NCBI GenBank assembly: GCA_902479095.1
Contig: CABSNL010000009.1
Coordinates: 1-48,390, forward strand
DNA length: 48,390 bases
Reading direction: 5' to 3'
Source: an uncultured Collinsella sp.
Lineage (GTDB): Bacteria; Actinomycetota; Coriobacteriia; Coriobacteriales; Coriobacteriaceae
Below, piece by piece: positions 22,332 to 30,784 of the stretch (positions are counted from its first letter, which is position 1; the number at the start of each line of letters is the position of its first letter). A program made the translations under genes and the position numbers. The notes under the pieces were generated by a model. The model worked only from the letters and a program-made list of their open reading frames with translations, searched no databases and was not told where the DNA came from.

Positions 22332-23229
22332 TGTAAAGAAACGTGGCGGATTGGGACGTGGACTCAATGCTTTGGTCTCAGAGGCCGAGTATGAGACCGG
22401 TGGTTCGGCTACATCGGCTGCAAATACCGCATCTGAAACAAAACTACCTATTGAGGATATCGTTCCCAACCCAAATCAGCCCCGAATTCACTTTAACGAA
22501 ACTGAACTTCGTGAGTTGAGCGAGTCAATTCAAGAACATGGCGTTTTGCAGCCGCTTTTGGTTCGCAAGCATGGAAACGGCTATGAGATCATCGCTGGTG
22601 AACGTCGTTACCAGGCGTCAAAACTTGCTGGTCTTGAGGAACTGCCTGTCATCATTAAGGATGTTAATGATGAAGAGATGCTAGCTCTTGCTCTAATCGA
22701 AAACCTTCAGCGTTCTGATCTAAATCCTGTCGAAGAGGCTAAGGGCTACCGCCAGCTTATCGATGCCAGCGGTATGACCCAGGAAGCATTGTCGAAGGCA
22801 GTAAGCAAGTCGCGCTCTGCAATTACAAACTCGCTGCGCCTTCTTGATCTTCCCGAAGTTGTTCAGCAGATGATTTTTGAGGGCAAACTTACTGCTGGTC
22901 ATGCACGTGCGATTCTTGCAGTTCCCTATGAGGATGCTCGAATTCGACTTGCTGAGAAGGTTGTTACAGAGGGCCTTTCCGTAAGAGCGACAGAAAATCT
23001 TGCTCCGTTGTTTTCTGCCGGAGTGACACCTAAGACTCCGAGGCCTCCAACGCCTCAGTCTTTTAAAAAGGCTGCCCGCGTGCTTCGTCAGGTTTTTAAT
23101 ACCAACGTGCGTGTGAAGAGCTCGCGTGGAAAGAATAAGATTGAGATTGAGTTTAAAGACGAGGAAGAGCTCTCTCGTATTCTTGGCGAAATGATTCAGT
23201 TTGATCAAGGAGGCCAAGATGAGGAATAG
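22324..23229 (+). CDS. parB: Chromosome partitioning protein ParB (Spo0J)
   Basis: The 301-residue ParB starts with the basic ParA-activating peptide (KKRGGLGRGLNALV). The CTP-binding/N-terminal domain holds PNPNQPR and the catalytic motif GERRYQA. The central helix-turn-helix lies around SKAVSKSRSAITNSLRLLDLP, and the C-terminus contains the dimer domain. It binds parS and slides as a CTP-dependent clamp. The GTG start overlaps parA; the last codons overlap the next small gene by 11 nt. Confidence 0.96.
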   Translation: MPSVKKRGGLGRGLNALVSEAEYETGGSATSAANTASETKLPIEDIVPNPNQPRIHFNETELRELSESIQEHGVLQPLLVRKHGNGYEIIAGERRYQASKLAGLEELPVIIKDVNDEEMLALALIENLQRSDLNPVEEAKGYRQLIDASGMTQEALSKAVSKSRSAITNSLRLLDLPEVVQQMIFEGKLTAGHARAILAVPYEDARIRLAEKVVTEGLSVRATENLAPLFSAGVTPKTPRPPTPQSFKKAARVLRQVFNTNVRVKSSRGKNKIEIEFKDEEELSRILGEMIQFDQGGQDEE

Positions 23230-23473
23230 GATTTTTACTGTGATTGCATTGGCGACGACTGTCGCTGCTGGTGCCTTTGCTGGCTATAAGATCGCGACAG
23301 ACGATGAACTTCGAGGTCGTTTGCTTCGTAGTGCGCAAGATATTGTCGATACATCCAAGAAGAAAATGGATGTTATGACAGAAGATGTTGCCATGCGCAC
23401 CGCTCAGGTAACAAAGAATCCCAAGATTAATCAAGGTTGGGTTAGCAACCAATGGGAAAATGTAGGCTATTAG
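23219..23473 (+). CDS. Small single-pass membrane protein downstream of parB
   Basis: The 84-residue product starts with an N-terminal hydrophobic segment (residues 4-24, FTVIALATTVAAGAFAGYKIA) followed by a charged helical tail. This resembles YtxH-type gas-vesicle/stress proteins, but I do not assign it. The ATG at 23219 has AAGGAGG 6 nt upstream and overlaps the parB end by 11 nt, so it is translationally coupled to parB and may act with the partition system at the membrane. It is followed by an imperfect terminator. Confidence 0.75.
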   Translation: MRNRIFTVIALATTVAAGAFAGYKIATDDELRGRLLRSAQDIVDTSKKKMDVMTEDVAMRTAQVTKNPKINQGWVSNQWENVGY

Positions 23474-23502
23474 GTACCTAACAATTACTAAGCATATTAT
23501 GA

Positions 23503-23544
23503 GGGGTCCTTGTCTAATTCACGAGGCAAGGAGCCCTTATTTTG
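23503..23544 (+). terminator. Terminator of the parAB unit
   Basis: GGGGTCCTTGTC (23503-23514) pairs with GGCAAGGAGCCC (23525-23536) with one mismatch and one wobble, followed by a T-rich tail. Confidence 0.7.
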
Positions 23545-23598
23545 GCCGTAAAAAATGGGACAGGTAGCAGCTGATTCAAAATTAAGCTCAATAAATGA

Positions 23599-23635
23599 AA
23601 CGGCCCCGGTTGCATATCCTGCAACCGGGGCCGTT
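23599..23635 (-). terminator. rlmN terminator
   Basis: A perfect 15-bp stem, AACGGCCCCGGTTGC and its inverse, surrounds ATATCCT. On the minus strand it lies 37 bp after rlmN and is followed by a T-rich stretch. Confidence 0.9.
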
Positions 23636-23638
23636 CAA

Positions 23639-23654
23639 TGTTTCACATGAAACG
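23639..23654. promoter_or_regulatory. Degenerate parS-like site
   Basis: TGTTTCACATGAAACG differs from parS in the central base pair and the last base. It lies between the rlmN terminator and the rlmN stop, 2.2 kb from the exact cluster. ParB binding is possible but weaker. Confidence 0.45.
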
Positions 23655-23671
23655 TTTTGGGTGCGACTCCC

Positions 23672-24724
23672 CTATGCGTTCTTCTGAACTTTGAAGCGCT
23701 GCTTCAGCTGTCCGCAGGCGGCGTCAATATCGTTACCACGGGAGTTACGAATCGTGGTCTCGATGCCACGGGACTCAAGACGACGCTGAAGATCCTCGAC
23801 CTTATGAATCGGCGACGGCTTGAGCGGGCTACCCTCAATGTCGTTAAGCTGAATAAGGTTAACGTGGCACAGCGTTCCCTCGCAAAAGTCGCAGAGCGCC
23901 TGCATCTCGGGATTCGTATCGTTGACGCCTTCGATCATGGCATACTCATAGGTCGGGCGGCGGCCAGTCTTCTCGGTGTAGAGCTGAAGCGCCTCGTGAA
24001 GGCGAAGCAGTGTGTACTTCTTAACACCGGGCATGAGCTTGTTGCGCGTCGACTGGATGGCGGAATGCAAGGAAACGGCAAGCGTGAACTGCTCAGGGAT
24101 GTCGGCAAATTTGCGAATACCTGGAATAACGCCGCTGGTAGAGACGGTGAGATGACGAGCGCCGATACCGATGCCGTCGGGGTCGTTGAGGATTCGCAGC
24201 GTCTTGAGAACCTCGTCGTAGTTGGCAAACGGCTCGCCCTGGCCCATGAAGACAACGCTCGTGGCGCGCTCGCCAAAGTCGTTGGATACATGAAGTACCT
24301 GGTCGACGATCTCTTGAGCGGTCAGAGAGCGCTTGAGGCCGTTGAGACCGGTAGCGCAAAAGGCACAGCCCATGCCACAGCCTGCCTGGGTGGAAACGCA
24401 GACGGAAAGCTTGTTACGACGGGGCATGCCGACGGTCTCGACGGAAACGCCGTCGTGGTACTCGAGCAGATACTTGCGAGAGCCATCTTTGGAAACCTGC
24501 TTGGTGAGTTCAGTCGGCGTGTCAAAGGCAAAAGCCTCTTTAAGCTGCTCGCGGAAAGCCTTGGGAAGGTTGGTCATATCGTCAAACGAACAAACGTTCT
24601 TCTCAAAGACCCATTCGATGAGCTGCTTCGCGCGGAAGGCGGGCTGGCCAAGCTCGGCCACGAGCTCGCGAATATCGTTTTGGCTCAAGTCGCGAATGTC
24701 CTGAGATTTAGTCCTGGGATTCAT
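23672..24724 (-). CDS. rlmN: 23S rRNA A2503 / tRNA A37 C2-methyltransferase RlmN
   Basis: The 350-residue radical SAM enzyme carries the CX3CX2C cluster motif as C116, C120 and C123 (AGCGMGCAFCATG). The later GQGEPFANYDEV motif contacts SAM, and the near-C-terminal cysteine of the NDIDAACGQL motif (about C337) is the methyl carrier. RlmN methylates A2503 in 23S rRNA and A37 in some tRNAs. It is divergent from ddl and ends at its own terminator. Confidence 0.96.
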   Translation of the reverse strand: MNPRTKSQDIRDLSQNDIRELVAELGQPAFRAKQLIEWVFEKNVCSFDDMTNLPKAFREQLKEAFAFDTPTELTKQVSKDGSRKYLLEYHDGVSVETVGMPRRNKLSVCVSTQAGCGMGCAFCATGLNGLKRSLTAQEIVDQVLHVSNDFGERATSVVFMGQGEPFANYDEVLKTLRILNDPDGIGIGARHLTVSTSGVIPGIRKFADIPEQFTLAVSLHSAIQSTRNKLMPGVKKYTLLRLHEALQLYTEKTGRRPTYEYAMIEGVNDTNPEMQALCDFCEGTLCHVNLIQLNDIEGSPLKPSPIHKVEDLQRRLESRGIETTIRNSRGNDIDAACGQLKQRFKVQKNA

Positions 24725-24739
24725 GGAAGCCTTTCGATT

Positions 24740-24769
24740 TTGGGGAAACGTAGAGGGTATCGCTACAAT
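24740..24769 (+). promoter_or_regulatory. Candidate ddl promoter
   Basis: TTGGGG (24740-24745), an 18-bp spacer and TACAAT (24764-24769) lie 40 bp before ddl. Confidence 0.5.
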
Positions 24770-24809
24770 ATGGTATCAGCTGCAGAAATTATAGAGGAGG
24801 AGTCTGCCC

Positions 24810-25775
24810 ATGCCGGGTAAAAGCCTAGAGAACATGCACGTAGCGGTCTTGGCGGGCGGTCATTCCGCTGAGCGCGAGATCTCGCTCAATTCGGGAAAGA
24901 ACGTCGTGGTTGCCTTGAAGGAGGCCGGCTACACTTCGGTGGAGCTGCTCGACACGGCTGCCGATGATTTTATGGTAACCATGGCGACCGGCGGCTTTGA
25001 CGTGGCGTTTATCGCCATGCACGGTGCCGGCGGCGAGGATGGCGCCATGCAAGGCGCCATGGAGACCCTGGGTATCCCCTACACGGCTTCGGGCGTGCTT
25101 GCCAGCGCCTGCGGTGCCGACAAGGAGGTCTCTAAGCTCCTGTACGCCAAGGCGGGCATTCCCATTGCCCCCGGCCTTGCGCTCGAGGTGGGCGATGAAG
25201 TCGATATCGATCATATCGTCGAGGTTTGTGGCGAGCGCTGCTTTGTGAAGCCGGCCGTCAACGGTTCCAGCTATGGCATTTCCCTGGTCCATGAGCCCTC
25301 CGAGCTGCCCGCGGCAATCGCCAAGGCGTTTGAGTACGGCGACAAAGTGCTGGTCGAGAAGTGCATCGAGGGTACCGAGATCACCGTCGGCGTATACGGC
25401 GAAGATGACGTGCGCGCTCTGCCGATTGTCGAGATTCGTAAGCCCGAGGACTGCGAGTTCTACGATCTGGACGTGAAGTATGTCGACCCTACGGACATCC
25501 ATCGCATTCCGGCGCAGATTTCACCCGAGAATTACGCTCGTGCCCAGGAGCTTGCCTGTGCTGCTCACAAGGCCCTCGGTTGCCTGGGTATCTCGCGCAG
25601 CGACTTTATCGTGAGTGAGGACGGCCCCGTCATCCTCGAGACCAATACCATTCCCGGCATGACCGATACGTCGCTGTATCCGGATGAGATCCGCCACACC
25701 GACGACATGACGTTCCCGCAGGTCTGTGACAGCCTAATCCGTATGGGCCTTCGTCGAGCGGGCATTGCATGCTAA
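24810..25775 (+). CDS. ddl: D-alanine--D-alanine ligase
   Basis: This cytoplasmic ATP-grasp enzyme makes D-Ala-D-Ala for peptidoglycan. The 321-residue product starts with the Ddl motif HSAEREISLNSG (residues 19-30). The ATP-grasp core includes CFVKPAVNGSSYGISLV and ends with the metal/substrate block LETNTIPGMTDTSLYP (271-286). The ATG at 24810 follows GAGGAGGAG. Its last 7 nt overlap the dinG-like gene, so the two are coupled. Confidence 0.95.
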   Translation: MPGKSLENMHVAVLAGGHSAEREISLNSGKNVVVALKEAGYTSVELLDTAADDFMVTMATGGFDVAFIAMHGAGGEDGAMQGAMETLGIPYTASGVLASACGADKEVSKLLYAKAGIPIAPGLALEVGDEVDIDHIVEVCGERCFVKPAVNGSSYGISLVHEPSELPAAIAKAFEYGDKVLVEKCIEGTEITVGVYGEDDVRALPIVEIRKPEDCEFYDLDVKYVDPTDIHRIPAQISPENYARAQELACAAHKALGCLGISRSDFIVSEDGPVILETNTIPGMTDTSLYPDEIRHTDDMTFPQVCDSLIRMGLRRAGIAC

Positions 25776-28663
25776 TCGAGGACGCGGTTTCGTCAGGAAC
25801 GCCGCAGTTTGTCATCGACTCCTATGCCACGCTTGCCGAACGTGCCAAAACGCAGTCCTTTGGCCTTATCGAGGAAGATGTGATTGTCCTCGATACCGAG
25901 ACCACAGGTCTTTCGGTGCAGGACAATGAGCTGATCGAGATCTCGGCGGCCCGTCTTTCGGGCCGCGAGATCGTCGGCCGTTTCGATACCTTCGTGCATC
26001 CCAAGCAGCTGATTCCCGCCGAGATTACCGAGCTCACGAGCATTACAAATGCCGATGTGGCAGATGCCCCGTCGGCCGTTGAGGCCGTCGCCGCTCTCGC
26101 CGATTTTGTCGGTGGTTGCCCGGTGATCGCACATAACGCCACGTTCGACCGCTCGTTTATCGAGTCGGTCAAAGGCGGCGTCAACGTGAGCGATATTTGG
26201 ATCGATTCGCTGGCGCTGTCGCGCATCGCGCTTCCGCGCCTGGCCTCGCACAAGCTGTCTTTTATGGCCGATCTGTTTGGCTGTGACTCGGTATCACACC
26301 GTGCCAATGCCGACGTCGACGCCCTGTGCGGCGTATGGCGCGTGTTGCTCGTGGCGCTCACCGACTTGCCCCAGGGCCTCATGGCGCGCCTAGCCGACAT
26401 GCATCCGGACGTGCCTTGGTCCTATCGTCCTATCTTCTCGTTCTTGGCAGGGCAGAACCCTGGTTCTATCTTCTCTCTCAGCGCCGCTCGTGCTGACGTT
26501 CTCAAGGCCGATCGCGCCGACGATCGGGTGGACGCCGACGAACTACCGGTCCTCAAGATGCCGAGTCGTGAGGAGATTGAGGCAGACTATGCGCCGGGTG
26601 GCCTGGTCAATCGCATGTATCCCACTTACGAGCCGCGTGATGAGCAGATCGCGATGGCGCTTGAGGTCCGCGATGCGCTGGTCACGGGCACTCATCGTGT
26701 AATTGAGGCGGGCACAGGCGTCGGCAAATCGATGGCCTATCTGGTGCCTTTTGCCGAGGCAGCACGCCGTAACAACATCACGGTTGGTATTGCGACCAAA
26801 TCGAACAATCTTGCCGACCAGCTCATGTACCATGAGCTGCCAAAACTTGCCGAGCAACTGGAAGGTGGTCTGTCATTTTGCGCTCTCAAGGGCTATGACC
26901 ACTATCCGTGCCTGCGCAAGCTTGAGCGCATGAGCCGCGGCCAGGTCGAGATTACCACCAAGCGCGATCCGGCGGACACGCTCACGGCGGTCGCGGTCAT
27001 TATGGCGTACGTCTGCCAATCAGCCGATGGCGACCTCGACTCACTTGGCATTCGGTGGCGCAGCGTCAACCGCCCCGACTTTACGACGGCCTCGCGCGAG
27101 TGTGCTCGTCGCCTCTGCCCGTTTTTCCCTGATAAATGTTTGGTCCACGGCGCTCGCCGTCGTGCGGCGCATGCCGATGTGGTGGTCACCAACCATTCCC
27201 TGCTGTTCCGCAACGTTGCGGCCGAGGGCAGGATTTTGCCTCCGATTCGTCATTGGGTAATCGACGAGGCCCATTCCATCGAGCGCGAGGCGCGCCGCCA
27301 GTGGGCGCGCGTGGTGTCGGCGGACGAGTCACGCGTTCTGTTTGAGCGCCTGGGTGGCTCGAGCACCGGCGCGCTAAGCCAGGTTTCCCGTGATTTGGCA
27401 ACCTCCGAGGGCTCTACGCTCTATCTGGGCCTTACTGCCAAGGCGACGTCGACAGTTGCACGCGCGAGCATGGCAATCGCCGACGTGTTCGATGGCGTTC
27501 GCGAGCTCGGCCGCCGTGCCCGTGGGGGTTATGACAATGCCAATCTATGGATTGGCCCCGAGCTGCGCGAATCTGACGACTGGCATGATTTCTTACCGTC
27601 GGCCTACACTGCCATCGACGCATTGGAACAAGCTGACAAGAGCGTCGACGCGCTGGTGCAAGCCGTCGCCGCCGACAAGCCCGAGGTTGTTGTCGACCTG
27701 GGTGATATTTCGCGCCGCCTGCACGAGCTGGCCGCGAACCTCAAACTCATCATTGACGGCACCGATGAACACTACGTGTATTCGCTGCAGGTCAATCGCA
27801 GGCTGCGTGCCGGCGGAGAGTCAATGACCGCAGAGCGCATCGACATTGGCGAGGCCTTGGCAACCGAGTGGCTGCCCGAGGTTCACACGGCTATCTTTGC
27901 CTCGGCGACCATGACGGTGTCCAAAAGCTTTGAACACTTTAACCACGCGGTCGGTCTCGATCGCATCGGTGCTTCAACATCCTCGTCGCTGCACTTGGAC
28001 TCGAGCTACGACTTCGATTCGAACATGGCTGTAGTCGTTGCGGGCGATATCCCCGATCCGCGCGATCGTGAGAGCTATCTTACAGCGCTCGAGCGCGTGC
28101 TGGTCGACGCCCATCTTGCCATGGGCGGATCGGTGCTCACACTGTTCACCAATCGGCGCGACATGGAAGACCTGTACGCCCGCGTTGAGCCTAAGATGGC
28201 CCGTGCGGGTCTGGAGCTCAACTGCCAGCAGCGCAACTCATCTCCTCGTCGCCTGCGCGACCGGTTTATCAACGAGCCGACCTCGTCGCTTTTTGCCCTT
28301 AAGGCCTTCTGGGAGGGATTCGACGCCAGCGGCGAGACGCTGCGCTGCGTCATCATTCCCAAGCTGCCGTTCTCGAGTCCCACGGACCCGCTCTCGTGCG
28401 AGCGCAACCTGCGCGAAGACCGCGCTTGGGCGCGCTATTCGCTGCCCGAGGCGGTGCTCGAGGTCAAGCAGGCGGCCGGCCGCCTTATCCGCTCGTCGAC
28501 CGATTGCGGCGTGCTGATTCTGGCCGACCCGCGCCTGGTGACGAAGGGCTACGGAAAGAAGTTCTTAACGTCGCTGCCCACGAGCTCCTACCAGCGCATC
28601 GAATCGGCGCAGATCGGGCACTATCTGCAACTGTGGCGCGCACGCCACGAGCGGCGTCGCTAA
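25769..28663 (+). CDS. dinG: DinG-family helicase with N-terminal DEDDh exonuclease domain
   Basis: The 964-residue product joins a 3'-5' exonuclease domain (residues 35-200, DTETTGL with D42 and E44, AHNATFDRSF, and a late HRANADVDAL) to an XPD/DinG superfamily-2 helicase. The helicase has Walker A EAGTGVGKS (about 312-320), a likely iron-sulfur region with four cysteines between CALKGYDHYPC and CPFFPDKC, DEAH box VIDEAH (about 497-502) and a C-terminal motif VI with QAAGRLIR. This layout is typical of Gram-positive DinG. It likely unwinds structured or damaged DNA. Its stop overlaps the stop of the convergent WYL gene, with no terminator between. Confidence 0.93.
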   Translation: MLIEDAVSSGTPQFVIDSYATLAERAKTQSFGLIEEDVIVLDTETTGLSVQDNELIEISAARLSGREIVGRFDTFVHPKQLIPAEITELTSITNADVADAPSAVEAVAALADFVGGCPVIAHNATFDRSFIESVKGGVNVSDIWIDSLALSRIALPRLASHKLSFMADLFGCDSVSHRANADVDALCGVWRVLLVALTDLPQGLMARLADMHPDVPWSYRPIFSFLAGQNPGSIFSLSAARADVLKADRADDRVDADELPVLKMPSREEIEADYAPGGLVNRMYPTYEPRDEQIAMALEVRDALVTGTHRVIEAGTGVGKSMAYLVPFAEAARRNNITVGIATKSNNLADQLMYHELPKLAEQLEGGLSFCALKGYDHYPCLRKLERMSRGQVEITTKRDPADTLTAVAVIMAYVCQSADGDLDSLGIRWRSVNRPDFTTASRECARRLCPFFPDKCLVHGARRRAAHADVVVTNHSLLFRNVAAEGRILPPIRHWVIDEAHSIEREARRQWARVVSADESRVLFERLGGSSTGALSQVSRDLATSEGSTLYLGLTAKATSTVARASMAIADVFDGVRELGRRARGGYDNANLWIGPELRESDDWHDFLPSAYTAIDALEQADKSVDALVQAVAADKPEVVVDLGDISRRLHELAANLKLIIDGTDEHYVYSLQVNRRLRAGGESMTAERIDIGEALATEWLPEVHTAIFASATMTVSKSFEHFNHAVGLDRIGASTSSSLHLDSSYDFDSNMAVVVAGDIPDPRDRESYLTALERVLVDAHLAMGGSVLTLFTNRRDMEDLYARVEPKMARAGLELNCQQRNSSPRRLRDRFINEPTSSLFALKAFWEGFDASGETLRCVIIPKLPFSSPTDPLSCERNLREDRAWARYSLPEAVLEVKQAAGRLIRSSTDCGVLILADPRLVTKGYGKKFLTSLPTSSYQRIESAQIGHYLQLWRARHERRR

Positions 28664-29577
28664 AGCGGACAGACGAGGGTTTTTGCCATATCGCACAGAC
28701 GCTTTGACAGGGCGGGGTCATCCAAGATGCGGATGGCTCCGCCCGCTGCGATTATCTGGCTCAGTAGCCAACGCTCGGAGCCGTAATGCACGGTTACCGT
28801 TGCCGTGTCTGCCCCGCTGCGCTCGATTAGGGTGATGCCGGCCCAGTCCAGATGCTCCGCCATATCGAATGGCATCAGGAGCTTTGCGCTACGCTGCGTC
28901 CGGGCAAGGGAATCGTGGAGGGATGCGACATCCGGTGCGTGAGGCACGACGGAGTCTTCCGTCAAGGCGAGTCCCTCGATTTTATCCATGCGATAGGTGC
29001 GCTGCTCATCGACCGCGATGTCCCAGGCAATCAGGTATGTTTGGTCGCCGTTTGACGTAATGCGCAAGGGGTCGACCAGACGCTCGCGTGGCCGTGCATC
29101 GTCCATCGAGCGATACGAGATGCGGCAGCGAACGCCGTCCTGAATGGCGCAGCTCAGCTGCTGCCAGTGCGATCCGTGGTTGACGGTGTCAAAGACGCGC
29201 TGGTTATAGCCGAGCTCTTCGGGTAGAAGGGCATGTCGAATCCGAGCTGCCGTCTGCGGCTCGATCCCCAACGATTCAAGTTCATGGTTGAGCACAGCGC
29301 CCTCGGCGGCACTCAGGCGCAACGGTAGCACACGACCGGCGTCACCGGTGAGGACCACACGCTCGCCGCGGCATTCGCAGATGATGCGCGCGCCCGATTC
29401 TCGGTCCGCGAGCGTCGAGACGATCTCGAGAATCTCGTCGAGCGACACCCCCGTGATGTCAAAGCGACTGCAAATCTCGGTTCGTGTCATGCCACTCTCG
29501 CCGGCGGCGTAGAGGGCCTCCATGATGTCGATGGCACGCGAGAGCCTCTGCTCGCTGGTGAGTTTACGCACGGGCAT
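28660..29577 (-). CDS. WYL-domain transcription regulator (PafC-like)
   Basis: The 305-residue product has an N-terminal helix-turn-helix (about residues 10-75), then a WYL domain (about 140-215) with SYRSMDDARPRERLVDPLRI and TYLIAWDIAVDEQRTYRMDKIEGL, and a C-terminal WCX-like extension. WYL domains sense ligands such as nucleic acids and control stress or defence genes. A TTG seven codons upstream is possible, but the ATG at 29577 has AAAGGACGG upstream and is preferred. It overlaps the preceding WYL gene by 14 nt, a paired arrangement resembling PafB-PafC of actinobacteria. Confidence 0.88.
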   Translation of the reverse strand: MPVRKLTSEQRLSRAIDIMEALYAAGESGMTRTEICSRFDITGVSLDEILEIVSTLADRESGARIICECRGERVVLTGDAGRVLPLRLSAAEGAVLNHELESLGIEPQTAARIRHALLPEELGYNQRVFDTVNHGSHWQQLSCAIQDGVRCRISYRSMDDARPRERLVDPLRITSNGDQTYLIAWDIAVDEQRTYRMDKIEGLALTEDSVVPHAPDVASLHDSLARTQRSAKLLMPFDMAEHLDWAGITLIERSGADTATVTVHYGSERWLLSQIIAAGGAIRILDDPALSKRLCDMAKTLVCPL

Positions 29578-30586
29578 GCTCGTGCACCGTCCTTTCAATG
29601 AGGTGGTTCCACGCCTGCTTGAGCGATTTGGGGGCCACGGGCCTCATGCCGTCCATGGCGTGGGCCATGCAAAATGAGGCGGCGGCTTCAAGGTCGCGCA
29701 CGTCAACGGTCCAGGTCCATCCCACATCGGTGTGTGCGAGCTCACCTCGCCCACGCGTGAGGCCGTTGATCATATCGATCTGCGTCTGAGGGGCGAACGA
29801 GAACGTGGCTGCAACGGGCGGTCGGTCGGCAAAATCGAATTCAAAGAACAGATAGTCGTTGAGATTGAAGTTCGCGGGGATGACGTAGGCCTTCGAAGGA
29901 CGCCAAGCGCGTACGATACGGTCGCAGCGGAATGTCCTGATGTCGTCGGTGACGTTGTCGAGGCCGCAGAAGTACGCCACGCCCTCGCGCTCGAACATGC
30001 CGTAGACGCAGACGGTACGTTCTTTCTGCTCGCCGCGTCCGTTCTGATATAAAAATCGCAGCGCGCATCGCTCGGCAAAGGCGCTCCATACCGCATCGAC
30101 GGTGGGAGAGCGGCTGATCGGTGCTTCGTCCGCCGTCGTCCTACCGGTGAGGTAGGCAATCTTTGATCGAATATCGGCAAGCGGTGCGGCAAAAGTGGAT
30201 GAGCCGGCCGCTAGTGTCTGGTCGATGGCGTTGAGCAGGATATCGGCGTCGTCTGCGGTGATGAGGCCGCCTGCTGCAAAGGTGTGCTCGCGGTCAATTG
30301 TCCACGAGCTTTCCTCGGTCTCCTGCGCGCCGGCGGGGCGAACCTCCTTGATTAAGATGCCACGCTCGAGCAGTTTGTCACGATCGCGCCGAAACTTGCG
30401 CTTATCCGAGTCGATGTTGCCCGAGCCATATCCCAGGTCAGAATCCAAGACGATCTGCTCGGTCGTCAGCGGTTCGGGGGAGCTATTGAGTACAAAGAAA
30501 AGATTGAGGATGCGCTGAGCCGTTTTATCGAAACTGGGCTCCAAATTTCCCTTTTTAATTGTCTCGGTCGTGTCGCTTGCCGTCAT
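29564..30586 (-). CDS. WYL-domain transcription regulator (PafB-like)
   Basis: The 340-residue product starts with a winged-helix region (residues 18-90, QRILNLFFVLNSSPEPLTTEQIV ... DKRKFRRDRDKLLERG), followed by a WYL domain at about 175-245 (LRFLYQNGRGEQKERTVCVYGMFEREGVAYFCGLDN) and a C-terminal WCX-like part. GAGGACT lies before the ATG at 30586. It is the first of two overlapping WYL genes. Mycobacterial PafBC activates the DNA-damage response; the same role here, next to dinG, is inference. Confidence 0.88.
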   Translation of the reverse strand: MTASDTTETIKKGNLEPSFDKTAQRILNLFFVLNSSPEPLTTEQIVLDSDLGYGSGNIDSDKRKFRRDRDKLLERGILIKEVRPAGAQETEESSWTIDREHTFAAGGLITADDADILLNAIDQTLAAGSSTFAAPLADIRSKIAYLTGRTTADEAPISRSPTVDAVWSAFAERCALRFLYQNGRGEQKERTVCVYGMFEREGVAYFCGLDNVTDDIRTFRCDRIVRAWRPSKAYVIPANFNLNDYLFFEFDFADRPPVAATFSFAPQTQIDMINGLTRGRGELAHTDVGWTWTVDVRDLEAAASFCMAHAMDGMRPVAPKSLKQAWNHLIERTVHEHARA

Positions 30587-30784
30587 AGAGTCCTCGCATG
30601 AGAAGGTGGTTTGCTGTCATGATTTTAGTCCGATATGGAGATTAGGCTATATCCTTGTCCGCTCGGGGCGTTAAGATGGGCCGAATTCGGTCGTTTGCGC
30701 TCGCTCGGGGTATACTTTCGACTATATACGGTTCTAATGTGCATGCATTGGGCCTATTTGTCGGATTATGGATGTGGAGCGCAC

